Origin: Neofusicoccum parvum
Lineage: Eukaryota > Ascomycota > Dothideomycetes > Botryosphaeriales > Botryosphaeriaceae
Assembly (NCBI GenBank): GCA_020912385.1
Contig: CP087220.1
Coordinates: forward strand, 682,001-746,000
Reading direction: 5' to 3'
Length of the DNA: 64,000 nt
Below are positions 31,660 to 40,938 of this stretch, in pieces. A program made the position numbers and the translations under genes. The stretch's first letter is position 1. Every line of letters starts with the position of its first letter. The notes beneath the pieces were generated by a model that saw only the letters and a list, made by a program, of their open reading frames with translations, did no database searches and had not been told where the DNA came from.

Positions 31660-33480
31660 CTAGCGGATCCGTATCTTCTGCCGTGCAGAAGCTTGGTCCT
31701 TGCAACTCATGTAATCGCCATTCATTACTTTTGGTAATTCTTGATCTGGCATGCCAATTACGTCCGCTTCACTGATGATGGAGAAGCAAGGACCTTTCCG
31801 CCGTAAAACGAAAGGACATTTGGCGCCATTCAGAACCCAGACCTCATCATTCCACATCGTAGCAGCATTCGTCATGACCAGGTATCCACGAGAAGTGTCG
31901 AAGCTACTGAATAGCTTTCTCTGAAGAGGCGTACCGAGGTCGTCAATATGCTTGATTGACAAAACGTCAACAAATGTTCCGGTAACTTCAAGTATTCTGC
32001 CACCGTCAAGAAACGTCGCGTTGGCATCGGAACCTCGGGAAGCGTCGAAACGACCGCGCCGGGATAAGTCCTCGCTCGAATCACGAAGATTCGATGGCTC
32101 CTTGGACGTCCAGTCTGGCACCCACGAAGGCATGCTCGGGCTCAGGTCCCCGCGTGCTGCCGGCGCATGCGAAAGAATACTCAAGTTGTTATCGAAAAGG
32201 ATCATTTGACGAGCTAACTCCAGGAAAACATCTTGGGCAGTCTTGTGTTTGTAGTCCGGTGTGATTCCATACGCAGGGTCGGCCAGGCCAAGAAAGGCGT
32301 AGACGTGGTCCCGACTGTCACTGGCTCCGCAGAATCGCGAGTGCGTAAGAAGGGACTTAAGATCTTCATGTCCGGAACAAGAGTTCTTGTGCTCTAGAAT
32401 GAACTTGACAGCTGTCATCGAGTCTTTGACCGACTCTCTGCGTTTTTCGAGCCGATAGATCTGGCAGTCCTCGGGGCCGTTCAAGGAATATTCCTCCCAG
32501 TAGTATTCCAGGAACTTGTCACGGTCTGTGGTTATGCTGTCGATCTCTATGTACTTCAAGATGACCGCGGCAAACTGTCTCCAAGAAATTGCTCGTCGCC
32601 CAAATATGAATTGAGCGCTTTCGCAAACCATGAACTCCTGAAACACCCATGCTCTTGTCCACCAAGGCTGTCCAAGCATTGTAAAGACGTCCAGCCATCC
32701 ACGGACAAACTTGTCGTTGTGGATGTTTGACCAAAGGAGATCTCTGAGTTTAATCCAAAGGGCAAACTTCTTTCGATTGTCTTCAGAAAGCCCATTGATG
32801 GAGCTCCACATGTCGGAAGGAGCCTCATCAGATGTTTGCTCGCCAGCTTTCTTCTCGTCAAGTGTCTCCGTCTTATTTGCCTCAGCACTCGGGCTGGAAT
32901 CCGAAGCTCTTTCCTCGTCAAGTCCGCTCTCAAGCTCCGGCATTTTCTGAAGTACGTGATGGATCCAGTCTATAGCATGTCCCCGGACCTTTTCCGTCGA
33001 GAGACAGATGACCACTTCCCTCGAACAGCGGTAAATTTCTTTCATGAACCCAACCTGGTGCGACCTCTCGCTCAGATCACTCTGATTGATGCACACCTGG
33101 TCCATCCACAGTAAGGGCTCTTCGTCATCATGTTTGCTCCTCCGGTAAAACCGTGTTTCCACCAGCGCCAGGGCAAGGTTTGCAAACACGTTGAATACGG
33201 CGCCGTTCACCAATATGGGCCTTGTGTTCTGGGGATCCCCGGCGCAGTAAGAGATGGCTGAGTATGTGCCTTTCGCTTCCGCCAGCGGGATTTCATTGGT
33301 CAGCTTGCAGCGAAGCTGGCCAGAACCATCATCTTGAAGGACTTTGATGAGGCGAATGGCTTGCTGTGAGGGATTGAGTTGGGCATAGAGATTCCGGGCG
33401 TAGAAATCGGCATTCTCGGGGGAGTAGAAGTTGTCTGTTTGGGCTGCGCCGTCGTCCGACGTGCCTTTCGTCGAGGTCAT
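31660..33480 (-). CDS. HET-domain (heterokaryon incompatibility) protein 1
   Basis: HET-domain proteins trigger cell death when unlike fungal individuals fuse; most members have no known trigger. Single exon, 606 residues, ATG at 33480. Seen: the first HET block at residues 73-83 reads YSAISYCAGDP, where the family usually has Trp before Gly; the second block LLWMDQVCINQ at 123-133 is standard; the third, around QVGFMKEIYRCSREVVICL, is standard except for CLS in place of the usual WLG. An acidic, Ser/Glu-rich insert follows at about 180-220. The C-terminal half has the common FLGLADPAYGITPDY segment and the PSMPSWVPDW motif. Two conserved tryptophans in the HET core are missing, which could mean a diverged or weakened domain. 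A second HET gene lies 27 kb away. Confidence 0.85.
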   Translation of the reverse strand: MTSTKGTSDDGAAQTDNFYSPENADFYARNLYAQLNPSQQAIRLIKVLQDDGSGQLRCKLTNEIPLAEAKGTYSAISYCAGDPQNTRPILVNGAVFNVFANLALALVETRFYRRSKHDDEEPLLWMDQVCINQSDLSERSHQVGFMKEIYRCSREVVICLSTEKVRGHAIDWIHHVLQKMPELESGLDEERASDSSPSAEANKTETLDEKKAGEQTSDEAPSDMWSSINGLSEDNRKKFALWIKLRDLLWSNIHNDKFVRGWLDVFTMLGQPWWTRAWVFQEFMVCESAQFIFGRRAISWRQFAAVILKYIEIDSITTDRDKFLEYYWEEYSLNGPEDCQIYRLEKRRESVKDSMTAVKFILEHKNSCSGHEDLKSLLTHSRFCGASDSRDHVYAFLGLADPAYGITPDYKHKTAQDVFLELARQMILFDNNLSILSHAPAARGDLSPSMPSWVPDWTSKEPSNLRDSSEDLSRRGRFDASRGSDANATFLDGGRILEVTGTFVDVLSIKHIDDLGTPLQRKLFSSFDTSRGYLVMTNAATMWNDEVWVLNGAKCPFVLRRKGPCFSIISEADVIGMPDQELPKVMNGDYMSCKDQASARQKIRIR

Positions 33481-33805
33481 GGCGAGGAAATTCTCGCAAT
33501 AGTTGATGTTTTATACGTCGGGTTGCAGTGCGGTTCCCTCAATGGGTTCGACGAAGAGGCAAGTTGGTGTGTTACAGGTGACAAGGCTGAGGGGCCAATT
33601 GCCAGGCGGCAGTTCTTAGTAATGAGCAGGGTTCACGACAGCTTGCACCCCAGTACAATCAGGCAGACGACTGGTCAACGCTCACCTCTGCGGCGCAGTT
33701 CGCCGCCTATCTCCCGGGTTCAGCAATCAGATTATGCCACGTTGCTCCACAGACGCTGCCTCTTCGGCACAATGAGCATTACGAGACCTGACCGTTTATA
33801 CTTCT
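33481..33805. other. Intergenic region between GH16 stop and HET1 start
   Basis: 325 bp, upstream region of HET1 and 3' flank of the GH16 gene, both minus. No motif was recognised. Confidence 0.5.
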
Positions 33806-34957
33806 CTAATCGTATGACGGGATCTCCTTAAAAACTTGAATAGAGTTGACTTTCCAATACGCCTCCTCATAGTCCTCGGGATGCGATCCCACATAGATTG
33901 CACACGCATCCGAGCCGTTCCTGCCATACGCTGAGGGGCAGCTGGATGGCCACTGCGTGCCAGCCCAATCGCCACAGAAAGTCGTGTCAAAAATAAGACG
34001 GTGCTCTTTGAAGCGCGCATCGATGTTGCACCGGCGGCTGCCGACAAATGCGGCCTGAGGGATGCCAAAGTTAGAGACATCTGGCGAATCACACTCTCCG
34101 TCAAGGGCAGTCTGGACCTCCAAGGGGATGGCGTAGCGGGGGAAGAACCACATCTTGAGAGCCTGGCTTGTCCACTGCATGGCGTAGACTCCGCCGCCGT
34201 ACGCATTGAAGTCGTCTCCGTAGTTGCTGGGGATGGTGCCGTTGACGTAGCAGCCGGTGGAGGTGTAATTGGTGGAGCATTCTCCGGAAGCAACGCCAGG
34301 AATCCAAGTCTTGTTCTTGGGATCGTGGACCGAAGCCAGCGCGGAGCCTGGCGGAGTGAACATGGTGCAGTTGTCGGATGTGTGGAGAGTAATCTGGTTG
34401 TTGGGGTTCAGGTTTGTTCCTTCGATGATGTCGATTTCTCCGTTGTAAGGCCATGCTCCAGATCCAAGTGTCCAGAAAGCAGGCCAGACGCCGCACGATT
34501 GGCCCGGCATGTGCGCAATGTCGGCCATGAAAAGACCATGAGTCCAGTTTCTCTTGCTCTCGAGGCGAATGCTTGGTCTTCCCCAATCCCGGCCCAGTGT
34601 GTAGTTGTGGACCGTGTCAACTCCCCAGCTGGGAGTCCCAAATTCGCCGAATTGGATGAGGCCTGAATCGAGAGCGGTTCTCTCGTCGACGTAGTTGACA
34701 AACCCGTTAGTTGGGTCGGAACGGTTGAGCGAGCTGTTTTTGTACTGCTCGGACGTAACAAAGTCGAAGTTGTCGAAGAAAGAGGAGCCATACCAGTACG
34801 CGTCGCGAGTGTACTGGTGCTTGCTGTTCTCAACCTCGATAGAGATTGACGTTGTGTTTACCCGGGAGAAAGGAACGCCAAATTGCTTTGCCGTGCTGGC
34901 GGTGGCAAGGAACGATAAAAGAACACTAGCGTGCTGCGAAAACGACCACGAAAGCAT
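33806..34957 (-). CDS. Secreted GH16-family beta-glucanase
   Basis: Glycoside hydrolase family 16 enzyme, most like fungal endo-1,3(4)-beta-glucanases or mixed-linkage glucanases that cut wall beta-glucan. Single exon, 383 residues, ATG at 34957. Seen: a signal peptide at residues 1-23 (LLSFLATASTA core), the jelly-roll core with MPGQSCGVWPAFWTLG, and the catalytic motif GEIDIIEG with nucleophile E174, D176 and acid/base E179. Many Asn-x-Ser/Thr sites and several Cys fit a secreted protein. There is no GPI signal or carbohydrate-binding module. It ends in VNSIQVF, the usual last strand. It is on the same strand as HET1 and next to a gene-poor region. Confidence 0.9.
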   Translation of the reverse strand: MLSWSFSQHASVLLSFLATASTAKQFGVPFSRVNTTSISIEVENSKHQYTRDAYWYGSSFFDNFDFVTSEQYKNSSLNRSDPTNGFVNYVDERTALDSGLIQFGEFGTPSWGVDTVHNYTLGRDWGRPSIRLESKRNWTHGLFMADIAHMPGQSCGVWPAFWTLGSGAWPYNGEIDIIEGTNLNPNNQITLHTSDNCTMFTPPGSALASVHDPKNKTWIPGVASGECSTNYTSTGCYVNGTIPSNYGDDFNAYGGGVYAMQWTSQALKMWFFPRYAIPLEVQTALDGECDSPDVSNFGIPQAAFVGSRRCNIDARFKEHRLIFDTTFCGDWAGTQWPSSCPSAYGRNGSDACAIYVGSHPEDYEEAYWKVNSIQVFKEIPSYD

Positions 34958-35608
34958 TTTGGAAGACGAAATGAGCGTCGACGGGTTCAGTGATGAAGAT
35001 GGACAGAGACTTTTGGAGACTGGGCGCTCAGAACCCTGTTCAAAGTATTGAATACAGCACTGCCGTAGGAGAGGCTGATGCCGCAGTTGAATGAATGACT
35101 GTTTGGAATGTTGGTGATGGAGGTGACGGAGGCAGGGGAAACTGGTTCCTTATCAGTGCCTCGGTTGAAACAATTAATTAAAGCTTAATACTGCCTTGAC
35201 TCTTTCACCACCACCGAGCCACCGAGACCTTACTCATTACTGCAAGGCAGAAGTAATCAGTCTCGGAATCTCCGGCAGACTCAGGCAGACCACGTGCACT
35301 TTTCTCGTCAGCTGCGGCACGGTGTGCAACGCCGCAAATATTATGGCCGCGCGGTGGGCTACCAAATAGAAGAGTGGCAATACAGGAGAGGTGTTCTAGC
35401 TGATAAGTCTCGTGAAGTGCGTGAAGCAAGTTTGAACCATTCACCCAGATGGCTTCAGGACATAAATCCAAGGATTTTTCTGCATTCAGTAATTTCTTCG
35501 ACTCCCCAATAGCGAGCTTAGTTCGAGTTGGAAGCATCCATCTCTTCCGCGACACACCACTGCTGTCTACCATGGTTGACTTCTCGGATTTAGAGTGCAG
35601 CTCACCTA

Positions 35609-36064
35609 TTAACTAGACGTATCGTCATTATAGAGGAGATAAAATGAACCACCCAATGGGACGTTCCAGGCATGGATTATGATTCCAGGATAGGTGATGT
35701 GCATTCCTGATTCATTGAAGGAATTGAGAATTGCTTCTGTACTGGATAAGCGGTACTCATGATGATGAGAAAAATAAAATGCGGGAGGCAGCATCTTCAG
35801 GGAATCAGGGTCTTGGCCCTGCGGACCATACTGTAGCTCTGGATATGATAGAGGTAAGAGACCTATTGAAAGCGAGAGTGGCAGGCTAACTTTCTCAACT
35901 GAAAGTGATCCACCTAGAAAGATGTGCCGATAATCGGGTCGGGCAAACCTGTATGCAACGTTTGAGCTTCCGCATTGGCAATGAAGAGGAAAAGAAGCCA
36001 AGCCTAGTGATTTAAGCCTTCTCCCGCACCTTCCCACACAGTCCACCTTCCTATATGAATACAT
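35609..36064 (-). CDS. Doubtful hypothetical ORF, 151 residues
   Basis: An ATG-started frame in an AT-richer, gene-poor stretch. No domain, signal peptide or membrane segment was recognised, and the codon choice lacks the GC third-position bias of the neighbouring genes. A possible donor lies within it (CAG|GTTTGC). Likely a chance frame; kept only because it is the longest one in this gap. Confidence 0.15.
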   Translation of the reverse strand: MYSYRKVDCVGRCGRRLKSLGLASFPLHCQCGSSNVAYRFARPDYRHIFLGGSLSVEKVSLPLSLSIGLLPLSYPELQYGPQGQDPDSLKMLPPAFYFSHHHEYRLSSTEAILNSFNESGMHITYPGIIIHAWNVPLGGSFYLLYNDDTSS

Positions 36065-36503
36065 ACTAAAATCCAGTCAGCTAGAATATCCTGATGTTTA
36101 CACCCCCGCTTCAAGTAGCTCAGACTGGTTAATCACTTCCTGTTTCGACACGGGGCGTCTAAATATAAGACACCCTTAAGCAGCATGTCTTTCTTCCCTA
36201 CAAGATCCAACGCTCTCGATATGCATCCTTCTCTAAAGCGTAATTTATCGCTTCTATCTCTCCCCTTCTTTTGTGTCTAGGTGACACTGTTGAACATCAG
36301 AACGAAAAAAAGAATTTGCCTGGCCACATGAAGACTGACTTCAAGCCAATGCATCTCAACGCCCAAACACACATAGGGTGCCTCCAGAAACAACATTTCA
36401 CCTCTCCTGAAGATCAAAAAACACTAGTGATGTAATGCCTCCCTCCTCGCAAATATCCGAGCGTCTATTTATAGACATTCTCACAAACCCTGGAGATCTC
36501 CGT

Positions 36504-36526
36504 CCGGCGCCCGGCGCCCGGCGCCC
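36504..36526. repeat. 7-bp GC-rich tandem repeat (CCGGCGC) x3
   Basis: Three perfect copies of CCGGCGC plus two bases, standing out in AT-richer surroundings. Confidence 0.85.
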
Positions 36527-37133
36527 AACCCTTCTCCCACTCAAACGAGAAAGTGATCAGCATTAGCGGACCCTGAAGATTAATCTACCAGACCCACATC
36601 CGCGAAGCAGACCGGAGCCACGGTTTTTCTTCCACCGCTCGCCGGGTAAATTTACTTTTTCTTTTCCGTTATCCCGCCCCGTTGCATGATCTCTTTTGGC
36701 AAGTGGGCGCGTTCCGCGTGATGGCAAGCCGTGTTGCACAACACGCGCGCCGGCTCTCTGTAACACCCATTCGTCGGTGGTGTGACTGGCCGCATGAACA
36801 TAGATAAGGGCCTTGTAACAGATGACCAAGCGCTGGAGGCTGGTGGTGGTCATGATAGGTAACAGCGACAGTGTCGAAGGCAGCGTTTCTAGCTGCAGAA
36901 AGATATTACAATTTATAAAATCCCAGAACAGTCTCTAGGGAGTGCTGTGTAGCGCGGGTCTTTTTCGACAAAAACAACCATACGGACCTGTAGCGAGAAA
37001 CAATCCAACTTCTTGCGGTCTTGAAAGATGCATGTACAGATACAAAAGGAGGGACCCGCCATATTGCCAGAAAGTGCGCGACGCTTTGCTCAGAACGCTC
37101 TTGTTCGAGAGAAGGACATTAAGGACAGGGATC

Positions 37134-37986
37134 TCAAGCAGGTGCGGCGGTTTGCACATCTGGGAGAGGTGAACTCCGCACGTCCGCCGGGAGGGGAGCC
37201 TGCGCTCCAGGGATAGAGTCTGCCGCTTCGACTGGAAGATAGGCCGAAACTTCTGGGAGAGGAGATTGTACTTCTGCCGGGAAAGGCGAGTGCACTTCTG
37301 GAAGAGGAGATGGTGCGTCCGGAGTGGGAGCTCTGGCTTGAGGGAGAGGAGACTGCACTCCCAGCAGAGGAGACTGAGCTGCTGGAAGAGAAGGCTGGAC
37401 CGCTGGGAAAGGAGCCTCTACTTCAGCTGTAATGGGGAACTGTACTCCCGGCTGCGAGGTTTGCATTTCGACTGGCGGAGGCGTCCGCACTTCCTGCACA
37501 GGAGGAGCAGCCTGCGAGTGTGGCGGCAGAGCAATCTGTTGCTGCGCCTGCGGGACTTTCCTTGCCATGACGGTCTGCATCCATCAATCCAGATCAGTTG
37601 AGTTCTGAGCGCTGTTCCGCAAGGTGGGGTTGACATACCATGATGGCTTCAGCGACACGGCCAAGGGTGCGGTTGTCCGCCTCGACGCCGGCGATCTGGA
37701 ATGCTTCGCCCAGCTCAGAAACGCTCAGATCGACGGCCATGTTGACCTTCCACCGCATGGTGACGGTGCCGGGCTCTGTTGCTGACTGCTCATACGTCGG
37801 TTCCTGTGGAAGAGTCAGGACAAGGCGACACGCGACACCAGATTTACGAGGTGTGGGGCTTGCACTTACCGACACTGTAGGCATTGGTGGAGACTGAGGC
37901 TGACCTGGCGGATGGTTAGAGAATAGGACCGAGGGCTGCAGAGGGAAAACGAAGGGTAGCTCACGAGGCGAAGAAGGCTTGTCCAT
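37134..37986 (-). CDS. Hypothetical protein with Pro/Val/Gln-rich repeat tail, 240 residues
   Basis: I do not recognise a family. Exons 37986-37870, 37803-37639, 37574-37134. Intron 1 (66 bp, GTAAGT donor, CTGAC branch, CACAG acceptor) is a multiple of three without a stop; intron 2 (64 bp) has GTATGT and CTCAACTGATC. Residues 1-40 are Pro/Ser-rich. Residues about 40-100 look folded: VTMRWKVNMAVDLSVSELGEAF then GVEADNRTLGRVAEAIM. From about residue 110 the protein is a degenerate repeat of 10-14 residue units around SPLPxVQ or APLPxV with Glu/Asp, visible in the DNA as GAGAGG-type repeats at about 37190-37440. No membrane segment or signal. The neat introns argue that it is real. It stands alone between two gene-poor stretches. 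Confidence 0.6.
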
Positions 37987-39310
37987 ATCTGCGAGTCGTA
38001 GGAGAGTGGGTGGGTGGAGTGTGTTTTACTTGGGATGGTGTGCGAGACGAGAGATAGATACAGCCGGGGGAATTCTTTAAGAAGGGCTGCGGTGAGGCTG
38101 ACCAGTAGGAATGTGTGACAAGCAACCCCCAGGCTTATGCTGCAAGGGGGAGGGTTAGCAGTGGGAGAGACCGAGCAGGCGCGGCAGCATGTGCCTCGCG
38201 ACCCGACGTCATCGACACCCGGACAGGCGGCACGCTACAGGCAATAGCATGATGGCGTGGGGCAGCTGCGGTAAGGGCGTGGAGCTTGGGGCGCGGGTCT
38301 GCGAGCAGGGATGGCCGGCAGAGTTGGCTGCAGTGGGCGGGCGCCGGCCGTTGGGCGGGCAGGGCTGGGGCTGCTGCAACGGGCAGCGGCAGTTCGATCA
38401 GCGGCAGCTACTGCTCGCGGACAGGCGGCGGCCAGTCGGCTGTGCGAGCGAAGGACCCTGACGTCAAAAGCCTCAGCCGCTAGTGTCGCTGGCTCTCCAG
38501 CTTTTTATATCGTTTCGGCACCCGAGCGCGCACGGCACAGCTGAGGCCTCCCAGAAATCGTCGTGGGTTCAGTGTCTCATCCGCCCAAGACATGTGTGCA
38601 TAAACGACGCGTTGGCCACAGCAGTCTTCAGCAGATTGAGTGGCCTGGCATGGGCCACTGCGGTACGGCTTGCCAACAAAAGTCAGATAGATTCAGACGG
38701 AGACGGCGGGCTGCCACGAGGAGGATGGAGGGGGAGCAGGGGTCCGACGGTCAGACCCTGAGGCCGGCAGCGGCCATCGCGGCCATCGCCACCGTGTTTT
38801 GGTGGTCGGCCGAGCGTTACAGCAGCAGACCCTTCTCCTGAGCGCGACTTGCAGGACACGCGCCCGCATCAGGCACACAGTGCGCGGCAGCTAGCGACAC
38901 GGCAAGAGTCATGTTCCTCGCGCCGGCCACGCATTCGGAAGCTGGGCGGACGGGCGGTATTGACGGATATTTACGCGCGAGAGCTCAGTGTTGTGGTATG
39001 GTGGTGTGGTCGTTGCCACTGCCAGGTTTTGGGGGACCGGGCGGGCACGGGCGCGGCGGATGGCGCTCGCACGCGCGGGTCTGACTGGTCCGACGGCGCG
39101 GCCGATTAATTAGCAGCAAAGGGTAAGGCTTATTAAAGTACCGCTATACCGCGGCTAGCATCGAAGCAGACAGCGGGAAGGCGGCCATGAATCGCCGGGT
39201 AGCGCACGCGAGTGGCCTTGCCCCAACGAGCGCCGCCCTAAACCGGCTGCCTGCCGAACGTGGGCCCTCGGCCGCCATCCGCTGAGAAGGCATGAAGTCC
39301 AAGAGCGGCC

Positions 39311-39331
39311 ACGACTCACGACTCACGACTC
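39311..39331. repeat. 7-bp tandem repeat (ACGACTC) x3
   Basis: Three perfect copies of ACGACTC followed by ACAC. Confidence 0.85.
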
Positions 39332-39717
39332 ACACCCTGTCCTGCCCTGCCGCGCCGCAGCCTGCCCAAAGCAAAGGCACTCTGCCGCTCTCGTGTTCCT
39401 GCTCGGCAAAAGAAAGCAAAAATCAGCCGCAGATTCACCCACGAACAGCTCTACTGCCCAGAGATTGCTGCGATAGTAGCCCAATCCGCATCGCTCGCGA
39501 CCATGCCCGTGATCGGCATGGACGCCTCGCGAGCATCCACGGAACAATCCTCACGCACCAGATCTGCTCCGCCGGCTCCGCACGTCCGCTCTTCCTTCCA
39601 TTCGGCCTCAGCTGCTGAGCCCACCTCCGTGCTCCGCCTCTCTGGTTGACCCTTTACCAACTTCGTCAACCCTTATCCGACTCTGCTCACTTTTCCAGAC
39701 CAGAACATTCACTTACC

Positions 39718-40026
39718 ATGATCCGTCAGATCAAGCTCCGCCCAGACAAGCCGTCCTCCGCTTCCGCTCTGACGCCATGGTCTCCGTGAAAGCACCTTAA
39801 TGAACTTACCACTGCAGAGGCCTTCCGTGGGGGGTCATCCCGGCGCGACCTTGTTGCACGCAAGGCCCGCAGATCCGCTCTTGAGAGATCGAGCCGACTT
39901 GTCGCCGACGCCAATCGCGTTGTAAGACGGACTGACGGCGTGCCGGGAACAGGCGTTGGTGATGGCCCCCTCACGTGGGTGAAGCGGCGTGTTCTTATGA
40001 TGCTGCTGTGCAACTGCCGTACTTAG
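39718..40026 (+). pseudogene. Candidate decayed small gene
   Basis: An ATG in a good context (ACTTACCATGATC) starts MIRQIKLRPDKPSSASAL and runs to TPWSP before a TGA at 39787-39789. One base later the next frame reads ESTLMNLPLQ, and after CAG at 39817 the original frame resumes as AFRGGSSRRDLVARKARR and continues ALERSSRLVADANRV up to a good donor (GTAAGA, 39922). If unspliced it stays open to a TAG at 40024. The middle and last parts have the look of a real charged helix. Two opposite single-base changes would explain the broken frame; chance cannot be ruled out. No family was recognised. Confidence 0.3.
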
Positions 40027-40938
40027 CAAGGTATCGAGCACGCAGCAACTCGCGGCGTCAATGTGGCACGACGTGATTTGCTTCTTTCGACAGCTCACCG
40101 GTCACCCGCCTGACCGCATGGGGCATTCCAGGACACCGTGAAGCTTATCCGAGGGAGCAGCCAGCCAGCCGGCCGCGCGGAGAAAGCTGGTGCGAGGCCT
40201 CTGTACTTCCTGGTAGTACAGAAGGTAGCTACGTAGTACATGTCCTTGACTCGGGGAATGGTTGCCTTTGCGGATCGGACGCCAGGGCAGCGGGAGAAGA
40301 AAAGGACCAGCACAGGGTCCCGAGCCATGCAACGGCTCACCGGTTGATTTTTCTGCCACTGAGCCGCGTACGGGGGCAGCAGATGTCGTGCGTGCATCGC
40401 GGAAGCCAGGCATTATTATTCACTGACCGCCCGAGCGCATGACACATGCTGCAGATTCGCCAAGTGGGATACAGCTTCTCTTGGCAGCTGTACCATGATA
40501 TCATTAGGTGAATCAGCCGTTGACAACTGCTTGGGGGCGGCACAATCGCTTTTGTTGGGGGATCAGGCAGCCACTGTTCGCTCCAGCTCAGGACGCCTTG
40601 GCTAACACGATGCCTCGATATACACATTAGAATAGCATCTGATGTCAAAGAAAATTAACGGTGATAAGTGACTGAAAAGGCCTGCATGCTGACTGACACG
40701 CTCACTTACTCACTCCACTATGCCTTTCCTGAGATTAAGGTTATGATCCGCAGTTCCTGCAGCCTCGTCAATGCTTACTCGCACCTTGCACTTCACCAAA
40801 CCAGCAGCATCTTGCCATTTTTCACTCCTGTTAAATACCTCGATCCTTAACTCCTCACGAAATTTGTATAGAGGTGTCTTGCCGAATTCCCCGTATCATC
40901 TGTGCTTTTGATTGCTATAGAACTTGATCTTCGTGCTC

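Larger units (their letters stand above)
34958..37133. other. Gene-poor, AT-richer region upstream of the GH16 gene
   Basis: About 2.2 kb with no well-supported gene. It contains a 151-codon open frame at 36064-35609 on the minus strand (ATG start, no domain, listed separately), a 7-bp repeat at 36504-36526, and many short T/A runs. No transposase, reverse transcriptase or terminal repeat was seen. The base composition differs from the GC-rich gene blocks on both sides. Confidence 0.5.
37987..40938. other. Gene-poor region between the Pro-rich orphan and TEL1
   Basis: Almost 3 kb. GC-rich, Arg-rich shadow frames at 38.1-39.1 kb (promoter side of the orphan gene), a 7-bp repeat at 39311-39331, a decayed coding segment at 39718-40026, and AT-richer sequence towards the TEL1 stop. 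No intact gene, transposon or RNA was supported. Confidence 0.5.

Noticed and set aside
36111..36170. tRNA-like pieces: TAGCTCAGACTGGTTAA and a possible T-arm around TTTCGAC
   Set aside because: Only about 12 bases lie between the two arms, too few for an anticodon arm, and the D-stem and acceptor stem do not pair.
40096..40443. About 115-codon open frame (+ strand) after a good acceptor-like TTCTTTCGACAG
   Set aside because: No start codon, no domain and irregular composition; probably chance. It is also out of frame with the donor at 39922.
31660..40938. Possible secondary-metabolite or biosynthetic cluster around HET1 and GH16
   Set aside because: There is no synthase, tailoring enzyme, transporter or pathway regulator here; only a HET gene, a glucanase and an orphan.
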